This document shows, piece after piece, positions 9,183-18,048 of a stretch of DNA of 48,134 nt (positions are counted from its first letter, which is position 1; each line of letters starts with the position of its first letter). The position numbers and the translations under genes were made by a program. The stretch is taken from positions 1 to 48,134 of the forward strand of contig JANXWZ010000182.1 of NCBI GenBank assembly GCA_025350865.1, read 5' to 3'. The DNA comes from Rhodanobacteraceae bacterium. GTDB lineage: Bacteria > Acidobacteriota > Terriglobia > Terriglobales > Acidobacteriaceae. The notes below the pieces were generated by a model, which saw only the letters and a program-made list of their open reading frames with translations, was not told the DNA's origin and did not search any database.

Positions 9183-10721
9183 CTATCCGGGCTGGTTCGA
9201 TTTGCGGAAGATGATCGCTGCGTAGGCGTTGCCGGTTAGTGGGATTCTGACCTTGCCGGTGAACGTGCCGGACACGGGAGTTACCGTCATATTCCACGGG
9301 TCGACTAGTTCGGCGCGGTAGGTAGCTTCTCCCAGAGGGAACTCGTACTCGGCTGGCTGGTGGAAGTCGAAGTAGTACAGGATGCCGGACTTGCCGGTCG
9401 CGTTCAGGTAGTAGGGGTCGTGTGCGGTTTCCAAGCCTGTGGGGGCTATGGAGTCGAGGAGACGGCGGAGGAAGCCGATGCGGGCAGGACTGGTCCCGCG
9501 CAGGACGCCGCCTTTGGCCCACCAGATGACGTCTTCCGGGACACTGTGCGGCGGGGGAAAGTAGGTTTCGCCGTGGGTGACGTAGCACCCGGCGAGGATA
9601 CCGAGCCAGAACCGTCGCGTCATCTCTTCGCCCGAGATATTGCCCCAGCGCCGGTCGAGATTGCCCTCGTACATCACCTCATCAAAGACGATCGGCTTGC
9701 GCCATGCCTCGAGCCACTCGGACGCTTTGTCGAAGGCGGCGGTCTGCAGGCTGGCGTGGGTGACGGACGGGCTGGCGTAGTCGTACATCACGCGCGAGTA
9801 GTGGATGGAGCGGAGGTGCTGGTACGGGTCGGCTTGCTGGACCGTCTGGAGGAGGCGGGTAAAGTCGGCGGTGGTCTTGGACTTCATCAGGTCGAACTCA
9901 TTGGCCAGCGACCACCAGACATTGGCATACGCGCCCAGGCGGGCGACGACGTAACGGAGATATCGCTCGTCGGCTTCGGGAGACATTGAGGCGAAACCCC
10001 AGCGATCGTAGGGGTGGAAGAGGATCAGGTCGGCCTGGATATTGAGGTCCTGAAGCTGGGCGATGCGCAGCTCCAGGTGAGCCCAGAATGCGGGGTCAAA
10101 GCGGGCGGTGTTACCGGGGGCCGTGAGTGGGGTTCCGGCGGGGCGGGCAAATGGGTAGAAGACGGGCTCGTTGCGGTTGTACTCGTAGGACTTGGGGAAG
10201 ACGCACATGCGGATCTTGTTGAACGGCGAGCCTTTGAGCGAGCCAAGCGTCTGAAGCTCGAGCGCCTCGCCCTGGTGGGTCCAGGCGTAGCACGTGGTTC
10301 CGAAAGGGAAGTAGGGCGAGCCGTCGGCGTGGGCGAAGTGATGTGATCCAACGACGCGCACCGGCCCGTGGACGCCCGGGCGGGCAGGCAGGCAGTTGAA
10401 GGCTCCCTTCAGTTGCGTTCCGAAGCTCGTGGTTGCGGTGTAGGTCCAGGGGCCGGTGTTGTCGGGCATGAAGCGGAGCTTGTAGGTCGTGCCGCCGTCA
10501 TAAAAGCCATCGACGTGGACGGAGCGATTGCCGAGATCAAAGGCGGCAGTAACGGTGTGATCGACGAATGGGTTCCCCGTAGAAGGGCCTTCGAGGGTGA
10601 GTTCGAAGACTTCATATTGATGCACTGCTGACACTGGAGGAGGATCGGCGAGCATGCGGAGGGGCAAAAGGGATGTTGCCGCAGCTGCGGTGGAGCCTTT
10701 GAGGATGTCGCGTCGATTCAC
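9183..10721 (-). CDS. Tat-exported DUF5060/DUF4038 glycoside-hydrolase-like protein
   Basis: The N-terminus MNRRDILKG followed by an alanine-rich hydrophobic run is a twin-arginine signal, so the protein is probably exported folded. Residues about 35-120 form a beta-sandwich of DUF5060 type (EVFELTLEGP, FYDGG, FMPDNTGPWTYTATT). A TIM-barrel of DUF4038 or apiosidase-like type follows (PYFPFGTTCYAWTH, WWSLANEFDLMK, PIVFDEVMYEGN). NEFD and DEVMYEGN offer acidic residues in positions expected for a retaining hydrolase, but this is inferred. The C-terminal 90 residues are beta-rich, as in DUF5605. The substrate is not evident; plant-derived glycan is a reasonable guess given the other hydrolases in the window. 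Confidence 0.82.
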   Translation of the reverse strand: MNRRDILKGSTAAAATSLLPLRMLADPPPVSAVHQYEVFELTLEGPSTGNPFVDHTVTAAFDLGNRSVHVDGFYDGGTTYKLRFMPDNTGPWTYTATTSFGTQLKGAFNCLPARPGVHGPVRVVGSHHFAHADGSPYFPFGTTCYAWTHQGEALELQTLGSLKGSPFNKIRMCVFPKSYEYNRNEPVFYPFARPAGTPLTAPGNTARFDPAFWAHLELRIAQLQDLNIQADLILFHPYDRWGFASMSPEADERYLRYVVARLGAYANVWWSLANEFDLMKSKTTADFTRLLQTVQQADPYQHLRSIHYSRVMYDYASPSVTHASLQTAAFDKASEWLEAWRKPIVFDEVMYEGNLDRRWGNISGEEMTRRFWLGILAGCYVTHGETYFPPPHSVPEDVIWWAKGGVLRGTSPARIGFLRRLLDSIAPTGLETAHDPYYLNATGKSGILYYFDFHQPAEYEFPLGEATYRAELVDPWNMTVTPVSGTFTGKVRIPLTGNAYAAIIFRKSNQPG

Positions 10722-10835
10722 CCGTGCAGTTTAGCGCATGGTGTGGAATCCCCGAGGGCACCTTATTTCGGTGCGGATCGAATGGTTTCGGTTCATAATT
10801 GCGTGCTGCACCGTATTCTTATAGGGATTGTCGGA

Positions 10836-12194
10836 ATGCGACACTCTACCGGTCCCCCGATGAACCTCTTATCGCTTCCCGATATCGCCGGAATGATCAT
10901 CCTGATGGGGGTGCTGGACTGGCTGCGCCGCAAATATCGCGACTCCAGCGTGGACCTGTGGATGCTGGGCTTGATGTTCATCCTGCTGGAAGCGGTGGCG
11001 GTTGCGGTCCTGCGTAATGCGACGCCGTATCTCTACCGCGCCTCGCACGCCATGGCGCTCGATGCGTATGTGCTGGCTGGCGTTACGTTTGGATGGGCTG
11101 CGCGGGAGGATCTGATTCCGGGCCAATGGCATCTGCCCCTGTTTCTGTTGCCCGCAGTTCCGCTGTTCATCATGACCACGCTTTACGGATGGGGTGTGAC
11201 GTCGACGGCTGCCTACCTGTCCGTTGGCATTGCCAGCCTGGTTCTTGGAGCGGGATATGGAGTGGCCTTCATCCGGGGAAGCTGGCAGTTCCGGGTAGAG
11301 CTGGTTGTGATTCATACCATCATGTGGGCACCCATGTTGTGGATGGCGGCGACTCACCAGCTTCGCTTGCTGGCATACTGGGGGCTGACCTGCCTGTATT
11401 TGTTGGTGGCGGTATCGTTCCGTAACCGCGTACGGCGCGGTCGGATCGGTGGGCTGATTATCGTGACCGGTTTTATCGTTTGGGCGCTTTGCTTTCTGGC
11501 CCATCCGTTCGTGCGAAGCTTGCCGTTTTACTTCGATGTGGATGAGCAGCTTTGGACGATGCAGAAGTTTTTCGTGATCATCGGCATGCTCCTGGTGCTG
11601 CTGGAGGAGCAGACCCAGCGCCTGGTCGGCGAAGCGATGCACGATCCACTGACTGGCTTGCCGAATCGGCGGCTGTTCGACGATCGTTTGGTCCAGGCGA
11701 TGTCGCGGGCTCAGCGGACGGGGCTGAGCGCGGCAGTATTTGTGGTGGACCTCGACAACTTCAAGATCATCAACGACACCCATGGCCATCGCACCGGCGA
11801 CGTCGTGCTGGCGCGTGCGGGTGATGTATTGAAAACGAACATCCGCAGTTCCGATACGCTGGCGCGCTGCGGAGGCGACGAGTTCAGCGTCATTGTGAAC
11901 GACCTGGCGCGGCCCGGCGATTGCGATCGCATTGCAGAGATGCTGCGCGCCGCGGTTGCGTCCGTGGAATTGCCATACGGGGCGCCCTCAACCATGCGCG
12001 GGAGCGTCGGCTATGCACTCTATCCGGACGATGTGTCCAGCCCGGCGGAATTGTGCGAGCTTGCGGACGTGAGGATGTACAAGGATAAGCGCAGGAACCG
12101 GTTGGCTGGCTCGGAAGCTGGGCTGGCCTCGGCCAAAGCGGAGGTGCCGACCGGCCCATTACCGAGGTTTCCGCCGGGGTTGAAGCCAGGGTGA
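10836..12194 (+). CDS. membrane-bound diguanylate cyclase (GGDEF)
   Basis: About seven hydrophobic helices occupy the N-terminal half, followed by a GGDEF domain starting HDPLTGLPNRRLFDDRL. The active-site GGDEF is encoded at 11871-11885, so synthesis of cyclic di-GMP from two GTP is expected. RSSD lies exactly five residues upstream of GGDEF, so the inhibitory I-site appears intact and product feedback is likely. The C-terminal 30 residues are a Pro/Gly-rich tail. I chose ATG 10836, which has AGGGA upstream; ATG 10743 and ATG 10860 are alternatives. The helical sensor resembles no named domain I can assign, so the signal is unknown. It stands divergent from the DUF4038 gene. Confidence 0.88.
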   Translation: MRHSTGPPMNLLSLPDIAGMIILMGVLDWLRRKYRDSSVDLWMLGLMFILLEAVAVAVLRNATPYLYRASHAMALDAYVLAGVTFGWAAREDLIPGQWHLPLFLLPAVPLFIMTTLYGWGVTSTAAYLSVGIASLVLGAGYGVAFIRGSWQFRVELVVIHTIMWAPMLWMAATHQLRLLAYWGLTCLYLLVAVSFRNRVRRGRIGGLIIVTGFIVWALCFLAHPFVRSLPFYFDVDEQLWTMQKFFVIIGMLLVLLEEQTQRLVGEAMHDPLTGLPNRRLFDDRLVQAMSRAQRTGLSAAVFVVDLDNFKIINDTHGHRTGDVVLARAGDVLKTNIRSSDTLARCGGDEFSVIVNDLARPGDCDRIAEMLRAAVASVELPYGAPSTMRGSVGYALYPDDVSSPAELCELADVRMYKDKRRNRLAGSEAGLASAKAEVPTGPLPRFPPGLKPG

Positions 12195-12253
12195 CAGAGC
12201 GAAGGGCGGGACTGATGTCCCGCCATATGTGTTGATGCCTGGTTGATTGCTGC

Positions 12254-13195
12254 CTAGACTCCGACGGGTTCGGCTACCTTGACGTTGACCGGCGTGAGCC
12301 AGTTGTAACGGTCCTTGCGCGTTCCGTTGACGATTCCGAAGAACTCGTCGTGGAGCGCGGTCGTGACGGGGCCGGCGTTGCCGTCGCCGATGACGATGCG
12401 GTCGACCGAGTGGATGTGGGTTACTTCAACGGCAGTGCCGGTGAAGAAGGCCTCGTCGCACACATAGAGCAGCTCGCGGGGCAGCGCCTGCTCGACGACC
12501 GGAATGCCGAGGTCGCGGGCAAGCGTGAGGACGGAGTTGCGCGTGATGCCGTTGAGTACGGAGCTCGTGAGCGGAGTAGTGTACAGAATCCCGCCCTTGA
12601 CGATGAACAGGTTCTCGCCGGAGCCCTCGGAGATGGTGCCGTTGACGTCCAGCGCGATGCCTTCGTCGTACCCGTTGATGTGGGCTTCCATGCGGATCAG
12701 CTGCGAGTTGAGGTAGTTTCCGCCAGCCTTGGCCATCGCGGGCATGGTGTTGGGCGCGTTGCGATTCCAGCTGGAGATGCAGACGTTGGCACCGGTATTG
12801 CCGGGGACGTACTTGCCCCACGGGTAATTGATGACGTAGACCTCGACCGGTGAGTTGATTGGGTTGACGCCAACCTCGCCGTATCCGCGGAAGGCGACGG
12901 GGCGGATGTAGCAGGGCGCGACGCCGTTGGCGTCGACCAGGTCGATGACGGCCTGGTTAAGCTGCTGCAGCGACAGGCCGAGCGGCATGCGATAGATGAC
13001 GCCGGAATCGATGAAGCGCTGCATGTGCTCTTCCAGGCGGAAGATCGCAGCGCCCTCGGGCTGCGCGTAGCAGCGGATGCCCTCGAAGATCGAAGAGCCG
13101 TAATGAACGACGTGGGACATCACATGAATCGTGGCGTTTTCCCAGGGAATCAAATTCCCGTTGTGCCAGATGTTTTTGGTCGGCTGCAAAGGCAT
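12254..13195 (-). CDS. ilvE: branched-chain amino acid aminotransferase
   Basis: A fold-type IV PLP enzyme that transfers the amino group between glutamate and the keto acids of Leu, Ile and Val. The sequence shows the N-terminal HNG motif, HYGSSIFEGIRCY, the catalytic Lys in AKAGGNY at residue 156 (E. coli numbering is near 159), and the DEGIALDVNGTISEGSGENLF block that binds the PLP phosphate. The length of 313 is typical. The start ATG is preceded by GAGGGAGC. A good promoter lies just upstream (13223-13251). The gene is monocistronic and divergent from marC. Confidence 0.94.
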   Translation of the reverse strand: MPLQPTKNIWHNGNLIPWENATIHVMSHVVHYGSSIFEGIRCYAQPEGAAIFRLEEHMQRFIDSGVIYRMPLGLSLQQLNQAVIDLVDANGVAPCYIRPVAFRGYGEVGVNPINSPVEVYVINYPWGKYVPGNTGANVCISSWNRNAPNTMPAMAKAGGNYLNSQLIRMEAHINGYDEGIALDVNGTISEGSGENLFIVKGGILYTTPLTSSVLNGITRNSVLTLARDLGIPVVEQALPRELLYVCDEAFFTGTAVEVTHIHSVDRIVIGDGNAGPVTTALHDEFFGIVNGTRKDRYNWLTPVNVKVAEPVGV

Positions 13196-13222
13196 GGCAA
13201 AAGCTCCCTCTAACGTATCTCG

Positions 13223-13251
13223 ATTATAGCGACGCCCTGCGATGGTGACTA
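13223..13251 (-). promoter_or_regulatory. sigma70-type promoter of ilvE
   Basis: On the minus strand a perfect -10 hexamer TATAAT (13228-13223) lies 17 nt after TAGTCA (13251-13246, 4 of 6 matches to TTGACA). The predicted transcription start is about 20 nt before the ilvE ATG, with the ribosome binding site inside the short leader. Confidence 0.6.
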
Positions 13252-13294
13252 GGAACCACAGGCATTTTGACCTGACATGAGAGAATGATCTGTG

Positions 13295-14041
13295 ATGTAT
13301 TTAGTACCAAAACTGCATATTCTGGCCTCGCTTCGGTCCACCCGCCTGATTGCCCATCTCAGCAGCCAAGCGCCGGTTTCATTGGCTGACATCCAGCACT
13401 CGGCCTACGTCCGGTTCTCGATTCTTGCCCTCAGCTCGATCTTTTTTCTCGTCGACCCGTTCGCCGCACTCCCTACATTTCTTGCGGTGACAGCAGGTGC
13501 GGACCCGAAACGGCGTCGTGCGATGGCCCGCAAGGCCAGCATCACAGCGTTCGTGGTCCTGTCGGCGTTTGCCATCGCGGGTCAGTACATCTTCCGCATG
13601 TTCGGCATCACGCTGCCGGCGTTTGAGATCGCGGGTGGGGTGATCCTGTTGCTGATCGGCCTGGACATGCTGAACGCCAAGCGTTCGCCCACGCAGGAGA
13701 CCGGGCCCGAAGCCGAAGCGGCAGCTTCCAAGGAAGACGCAGGCATCGTCCCGCTGGGGATCCCGATGCTGGCCGGGCCGGGCTCCATTACCAGCGTCAT
13801 GGTGCTGGTGGGCCAGGCGCAGGGCCACTGGTCGCTGATGGCGTCCATCCTGGGTGCGATCGCGATTACTGCCGTCATCTGCTTCCTGGTGCTGGGCAAC
13901 TCGGACCGGGTTGCAACGGTGCTGGGTGAGACCGGAATCCGGATTCTGGTGCGCATCATGGGTCTGCTGCTGGTGGCGCTGGCGGTGCAGTACTTCGTCA
14001 ATGGCATGGTGGACCTCGGCGTGGTGGCAAAGCCCTCCTGA
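13295..14041 (+). CDS. MarC family (UPF0056) integral membrane protein
   Basis: The protein has the MarC family layout: about six membrane helices, with the conserved FFLVDPFAALPTFLAVTA segment early and GIPMLAGPGSITSVMVL in the middle. A charged loop rich in Glu/Ala separates the two halves. The biochemical role of the family is unresolved; the early link to multiple antibiotic resistance has not held up. The ATG at 13295 (a GTG three bases earlier is possible) gives an N-terminal extension of about 40 residues over the usual family start. It is divergent from ilvE. Confidence 0.88.
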   Translation: MYLVPKLHILASLRSTRLIAHLSSQAPVSLADIQHSAYVRFSILALSSIFFLVDPFAALPTFLAVTAGADPKRRRAMARKASITAFVVLSAFAIAGQYIFRMFGITLPAFEIAGGVILLLIGLDMLNAKRSPTQETGPEAEAAASKEDAGIVPLGIPMLAGPGSITSVMVLVGQAQGHWSLMASILGAIAITAVICFLVLGNSDRVATVLGETGIRILVRIMGLLLVALAVQYFVNGMVDLGVVAKPS

Positions 14042-14193
14042 GCCGTTCCGCAAAAGAGACTAGAGCAACGCATCCTGCTGAAACCAAGAACGATGAGCCT
14101 TTGCCCGGGTATCCCGTCAGGGCAGTCCAGGGTTATCATGAGACGACATTTCTCGAACTTCCAGGTTCGATCAGCGGAAATGGAAGGATCATC

Positions 14194-15768
14194 ATGAGCG
14201 AAAGATATGGAGTCCAGTCAGGACGCGCAGGCAGGGTTAGTTCGACAGTCATGGCGGGATGCGCACTGCTAGCGATGGCCATGCCCGCCTTTGCAGTCCC
14301 TTTGCCGCCAGCCTGCAACAATCCCTTCACGCCGCAGCAGGAGGTTACCGAGGGCGGCAAGGTCGCCGCTCAGGTGTACCAGCAGATGCCTGTGCTTCCG
14401 GAGAATCATCCGGTTTCACGCTATGTGGCTCAGCTGGGCTCCCACCTGGCGCAGCACGCGCCGGGAGACAAATGGCCCTACAGCTTCCACGTCGTGGCCA
14501 GCCCGGACATCAACGCGTTCGCTCTGCCTGGAGGAGCAATCTTCGTCAATCTGGGCACGGTTCAGGCCGCCGAAACAGAAGCGCAACTTGCCGGGGTGTT
14601 GGCGCATGAGACTTCGCATGTGGCTCTGCGACACGCGACCTGCAATATGAAAAAGCAGCAGATCAAGGGAATCGAGTACGGTCTGGGGAGCATCTTGTCG
14701 CAGCTCCTCATCAAGGGCCGGGCCGGGGAAGCGGTGGCCACGGGGATCCAGGGGCTGCAGGGTTTGGACTACCTGCGCATGTCGCGTGACGATGAGAAGC
14801 AGGCCGATCTCGTGGGCACCGACACGCTCTACAACTCGGGGTACGACCCGCGCGGGCTGCCGCAGTTCTTTGAGATTATTCAGGCCAAGTACGGTGCCGG
14901 TGGAGCGCAGATTCTGACCGATCACCCCAATCCGGGCAATCGGACAGAGTATGTCAATGCCGAGATTGCGACGCTGGCTCGGAACCCGAACGCCATGGTC
15001 ACCTCTGCGGCCTTCCAGCGGATGCGCGCGCAGGCCCAGCAGGAGCGCACCTTCACCACGCAGCAGGTGAGCGCCGGCGCATGGAAGAACGGAGCCTACG
15101 CATCTGGCCCCAATCAGGGCGCAGGCCAATATGGTAACGGCACTAATGGCCAGAATCGTGACGGCCAGAACGCCCAGTACGGGGATGGCCAATCGCAGAA
15201 CGGCCAGAACGGGCAGAATCAGACCGGTGGTTATGGCGCGGCGGGGCCGGTGCCGCTTTCGCCAGCGCAACTCGGCGTCGGCGGGCGCCTCACCAGGTTT
15301 CAGGGCGACAACTTTACCTTAAATATCCCGCAGCAATGGCAGGCGATCCGAGGCAACAACGGCGGCGTCACCTTTGCGCCGGCCGGTGGGGCGGGAGCTT
15401 TCGGCATCTCGTACGGTGCCATCGTAGGGACGGCCACCGACGGCCAAAACGCCATCACCGATGTGGACGAGCTCAGCAACGCGACCATCGCCCTGGCGCA
15501 GCAGCTGAGCAAGGCCAACGGCGGCCTGCAGCAGCTGAACGGGACATCGTCGATCACCGTGAATGGCCGGGCTGGCATGGCAATGGAACTGCGCGGACGT
15601 TCACCCCTGGTCGAGAACGGCAGCACCATCCCCGAGCGGGATTGGTTGATTACCGTGGCCGCGCCGGACGGCGACATGCACTACATCGTCTTCGTCTCGC
15701 CGGAGCGCGATTTTGCGCGACTGCGTCCCATGTTCGCCACGATGGTCAACAGCTTCCACCCTCAATGA
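14194..15768 (+). CDS. secreted M48-family zinc metalloprotease
   Basis: The start is ATG 14194 after AAGGA, giving about 524 residues with a signal peptide (AGCALLAMAMPAFA). The zinc site HETSH is at residues 138-142 and the third ligand is likely the Glu in RDDEKQAD downstream, as in M48/BepA-like periplasmic proteases. LPGGAIFVNLGTV before the site is typical. Around residues 305-350 lies a low-complexity linker rich in Asn, Gly and Gln (repeats of NGQN and DGQ). A C-terminal domain of about 170 residues follows, beta-rich (FQGDNFTLNIPQQW) and ending in a membrane-independent fold. A role in envelope protein quality control is inferred from the family. Confidence 0.87.
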   Translation: MSERYGVQSGRAGRVSSTVMAGCALLAMAMPAFAVPLPPACNNPFTPQQEVTEGGKVAAQVYQQMPVLPENHPVSRYVAQLGSHLAQHAPGDKWPYSFHVVASPDINAFALPGGAIFVNLGTVQAAETEAQLAGVLAHETSHVALRHATCNMKKQQIKGIEYGLGSILSQLLIKGRAGEAVATGIQGLQGLDYLRMSRDDEKQADLVGTDTLYNSGYDPRGLPQFFEIIQAKYGAGGAQILTDHPNPGNRTEYVNAEIATLARNPNAMVTSAAFQRMRAQAQQERTFTTQQVSAGAWKNGAYASGPNQGAGQYGNGTNGQNRDGQNAQYGDGQSQNGQNGQNQTGGYGAAGPVPLSPAQLGVGGRLTRFQGDNFTLNIPQQWQAIRGNNGGVTFAPAGGAGAFGISYGAIVGTATDGQNAITDVDELSNATIALAQQLSKANGGLQQLNGTSSITVNGRAGMAMELRGRSPLVENGSTIPERDWLITVAAPDGDMHYIVFVSPERDFARLRPMFATMVNSFHPQ

Positions 15769-15780
15769 GCGCGGAAGCTG

Positions 15781-16182
15781 CTACTTCAGGAACTCGGCTT
15801 CCTGCTCGGGCGTCTGGACAAGGGGCTGCCACAGCTCCACGCGGTTGCCCTCGGGGTCGGTGATCCACGCGAACTTGCCGTAGTCGGCGTCATCGCGCTT
15901 CGGGTCGATTTCTACCTTGGCGGCGGCTAGCTGCGTCAGCAGCGCGTCCAGGTCGTCCACGCGGTAGTTGACCATCACTGGACCGGGAAAGTGTTTGGTG
16001 GTTTCGGGGAAGATCGACCAGGCGGTCTGGCCGGTGCCGACGGGGACCTCGTCCTTCCAATCGAAGCTGGCGCCGCCGTAGCTGGCGATCTGGACGCCGA
16101 GGTGTTCGGCTTACCATGCGGATAAGGCTTTGGGGTCGCGGGCCTTGAAGAAGACGCCGCCAATTCCGGTGACACGTGCCAT
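15781..16182 (-). pseudogene. VOC/glyoxalase-family gene with one internal stop codon
   Basis: Read from the ATG at 16182, which has a strong ribosome binding site (AAAGGAGCACCAC-ATG), the frame gives a complete vicinal-oxygen-chelate protein of 133 residues: GIGGVFFKARDPKALSAW, then the stop, then AEHLGVQI, and later YRVDDLDALL and FAWITDPEGNRVELWQP. The only defect is TAA at 16113-16111 (codon 24), exactly where the family has Tyr in WYAEHLG. All other codons are intact. Either this is a very young nonsense mutation or a sequencing error. A shorter frame beginning at 15978 could make only the C-terminal half. Confidence 0.8.
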
Positions 16183-16276
16183 GTGGTGCTCCTTTGTGCG
16201 TTTGTCATTCTGTTTTGTTTGTCATCCCGTAGGGAACTGCGGTTGCCGTTGCGTCGGCGCCGTCGCACAGCAACGG

Positions 16277-16645
16277 TTAGTTGCGTTCGACGACGACGGC
16301 CGTCCCGTAGGCCAGCACTTCGGTGACGCCCTGCATCAGTTCGTTGGCGTCATAGCGCACCGCGATAATGCCGTTGGCGCCATGCTCGATCGCGTGCTGC
16401 ATCATGCGGAGGAAGGCGTCCTGCCGGGTCTTTTCGCAGAGGTCGCTGAACAGCGTGATGTCGCCGCCGACCAGCGTCTGAAGGCTCGCCCCGATTGTCC
16501 CGAAGACGTTGCGCGAGCGGACCACAATTCCGCGCACGACGCCCAGATTCCGGACGATGCGGAAGCCTGCAAGTTCAAGGCCGGTGGTGACCATCGCGGT
16601 ACTCATCGTGACAGGGCCGGAGGGTGGGGGATCGATGGGTGGCAT
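16277..16645 (-). CDS. ybjQ: YbjQ/UPF0145 family protein
   Basis: This small protein of 122 residues matches the YbjQ/UPF0145 family (heavy-metal-binding-domain class): VTTGLELAGFRIVRNLGVVRGIVVRSRN, then GGDITLFSDLCEKTRQDAFLRMMQHA, and finally GANGIIAVRYDANEL. The family forms a small pentameric ring-like beta fold in known structures, but its biological role is unsettled. The ATG follows AGGAG with 7 nt spacing. It lies 18 nt after the membrane-protein gene on the same strand, within a probable trpD operon. Confidence 0.88.
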   Translation of the reverse strand: MPPIDPPPSGPVTMSTAMVTTGLELAGFRIVRNLGVVRGIVVRSRNVFGTIGASLQTLVGGDITLFSDLCEKTRQDAFLRMMQHAIEHGANGIIAVRYDANELMQGVTEVLAYGTAVVVERN

Positions 16646-16663
16646 GAGACTTCTCCTGTACAG

Positions 16664-16942
16664 TTATTGGTCGCGGCGCATCCGTCGTCTGGTGTGGTAA
16701 CGACCCGAGCCGCCCCACATCGCGCAGGCCGCGACAAGGTGGATAACAAACCAGAGGGTAATTCCCTGGTCCAGGTAGATGAGGTAAAGCACCAGCGCCC
16801 GGGGCAGAATGACCCAAGCGATGGGCGGGATAAGGCCGGTGAGGTGAAACGGTCCCAGGGCATTCTGCAGCCAGAGAACGGCGACAGAGAGGCGCGGAAG
16901 GAACAGCGCGACGACGAGAAACCAGAAAGGCAGCGTGTGCAT
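16664..16942 (-). CDS. small integral membrane protein
   Basis: A 92-residue protein with three hydrophobic segments (FWFLVVALFLPRL, PPIAWVILPRALVLYL, LWFVIHLVAACAMWGG) and a basic C-terminus (RRRMRRD) that should lie in the cytoplasm. I recognise no family. It sits 38 nt downstream of trpD and 18 nt upstream of ybjQ on the same strand, so it is likely co-transcribed, though no functional link to tryptophan synthesis is evident. Confidence 0.7.
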   Translation of the reverse strand: MHTLPFWFLVVALFLPRLSVAVLWLQNALGPFHLTGLIPPIAWVILPRALVLYLIYLDQGITLWFVIHLVAACAMWGGSGRYHTRRRMRRDQ

Positions 16943-16980
16943 CTTCGGACCTCGAGCGGCGCTTCTGCTAATCGCCAGAA

Positions 16981-18048
16981 TCAGGAACTGGGCTTGCTCA
17001 GGGCTGCGACCAGCCGCGTAACTTCGCCCGCATCGATCGTACCCTGCGCGAGTGCCGTGGCGGAGAGAAAATCTTCAGCGAGATTGGCGGTCATAAGGAC
17101 GGCGGCGGCGTTGATGACGACGACATCGCGCCGAGGGCTGTGCTCACCCGCGAAAATCGCCCTGAGGATCGAGGCATTGGTTGGCGCGTCGCCACCGGCA
17201 AGGGTCCCGATGGGAGCGGTCGCGAGGCCGAAGTCGGCCGGGGTGACCATGCGAAACGAGATTTCGGAGTTGCGGACTTCGGCCATGTTGGTCGGGCCGG
17301 AAATGGAAATCTCGTCCATCCCGGTGCCGGTTTCGTCGTCGAAGCCGTGCACCACGAAGGCGTGGCGTGTGTTCAACGCGGCGAGCGTATGGGCGACGAT
17401 CGGAACCAGGCGGGGAGCGTACACGCCCATCACCTGCGCCGGAGCGCCAGCCGGGTTGGACATCGGACCGAGGATGTTGAACGCGGTGCGGACCCCAAGC
17501 GCGCGGCGGATGGGATTGATAGCGCGCATCGACGGCTGATGCGAAGCCGCGGGAAGGAAAGCGAATCCGTGGGTGCGGAGCGCTTCGGCCGCCTGCAACG
17601 GGTCAAGGTCGACCGGGATGCCGAGGGCCTCAAGAACATCCGCCGATCCGCATTTGCTGGTGACGGCGCGGTTGCCATGCTTGGCCACACGCGCCCCTGC
17701 GGCGGCTGCGACCAGCGCGGCGGCGGTGGAGATGTTGAAGGTTCCAGACAGGTCGCCGCCGGTGCCGCAGGTGTCCACCAAAAGACTTCGCTCTGCGTCG
17801 TTCAGGGGAAGCGGCGTCACCCGGGAGCGAAGGGATTCAACGAAGCCCGCCAGTTCAGCGGTGGTTTCTCCCCGTGCTGCCAGTGCGCCGAGCAACGCTG
17901 CGATGCGGGCCTCAAACTGCGGAGCAGGGCTATCCGCCTGGTCGAGAATGAAGTTCAGCAGGGCGCGGGACTGCGCACGGGAAAGCGTGTCTCGGGCCTC
18001 GAGGATCTGTTTTAGGGATGCGAAAAGGATGTCTGTATTGAGTGACAT
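16981..18048 (-). CDS. trpD: anthranilate phosphoribosyltransferase
   Basis: TrpD joins anthranilate to PRPP, the second step of tryptophan synthesis. The sequence carries DTCGTGGD (residues 92-99), FNISTA, and KHGNRAVTSKCGSAD (123-137), which bind PRPP and anthranilate. NPIRRALGVRTAFNILGPMSNP follows. The length of 355 residues is normal. No other trp gene is in the window, so the pathway is split in this genome. The gene starts the minus-strand series trpD, small membrane protein, ybjQ and VOC. Confidence 0.95.
   Translation of the reverse strand: MSLNTDILFASLKQILEARDTLSRAQSRALLNFILDQADSPAPQFEARIAALLGALAARGETTAELAGFVESLRSRVTPLPLNDAERSLLVDTCGTGGDLSGTFNISTAAALVAAAAGARVAKHGNRAVTSKCGSADVLEALGIPVDLDPLQAAEALRTHGFAFLPAASHQPSMRAINPIRRALGVRTAFNILGPMSNPAGAPAQVMGVYAPRLVPIVAHTLAALNTRHAFVVHGFDDETGTGMDEISISGPTNMAEVRNSEISFRMVTPADFGLATAPIGTLAGGDAPTNASILRAIFAGEHSPRRDVVVINAAAVLMTANLAEDFLSATALAQGTIDAGEVTRLVAALSKPSS

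Noticed and set aside
10869-11789. 306-codon minus-strand frame opposite the diguanylate cyclase
   Set aside because: Composition is His/Gln/Arg-rich noise; the sense strand has clear membrane helices and GGDEF.
16111-16113. Programmed read-through or recoding at the internal TAA of the VOC gene
   Set aside because: No recoding hairpin or selenocysteine-like context is evident, and TAA is not used for known bacterial recoding of this kind; mutation or error is simpler.
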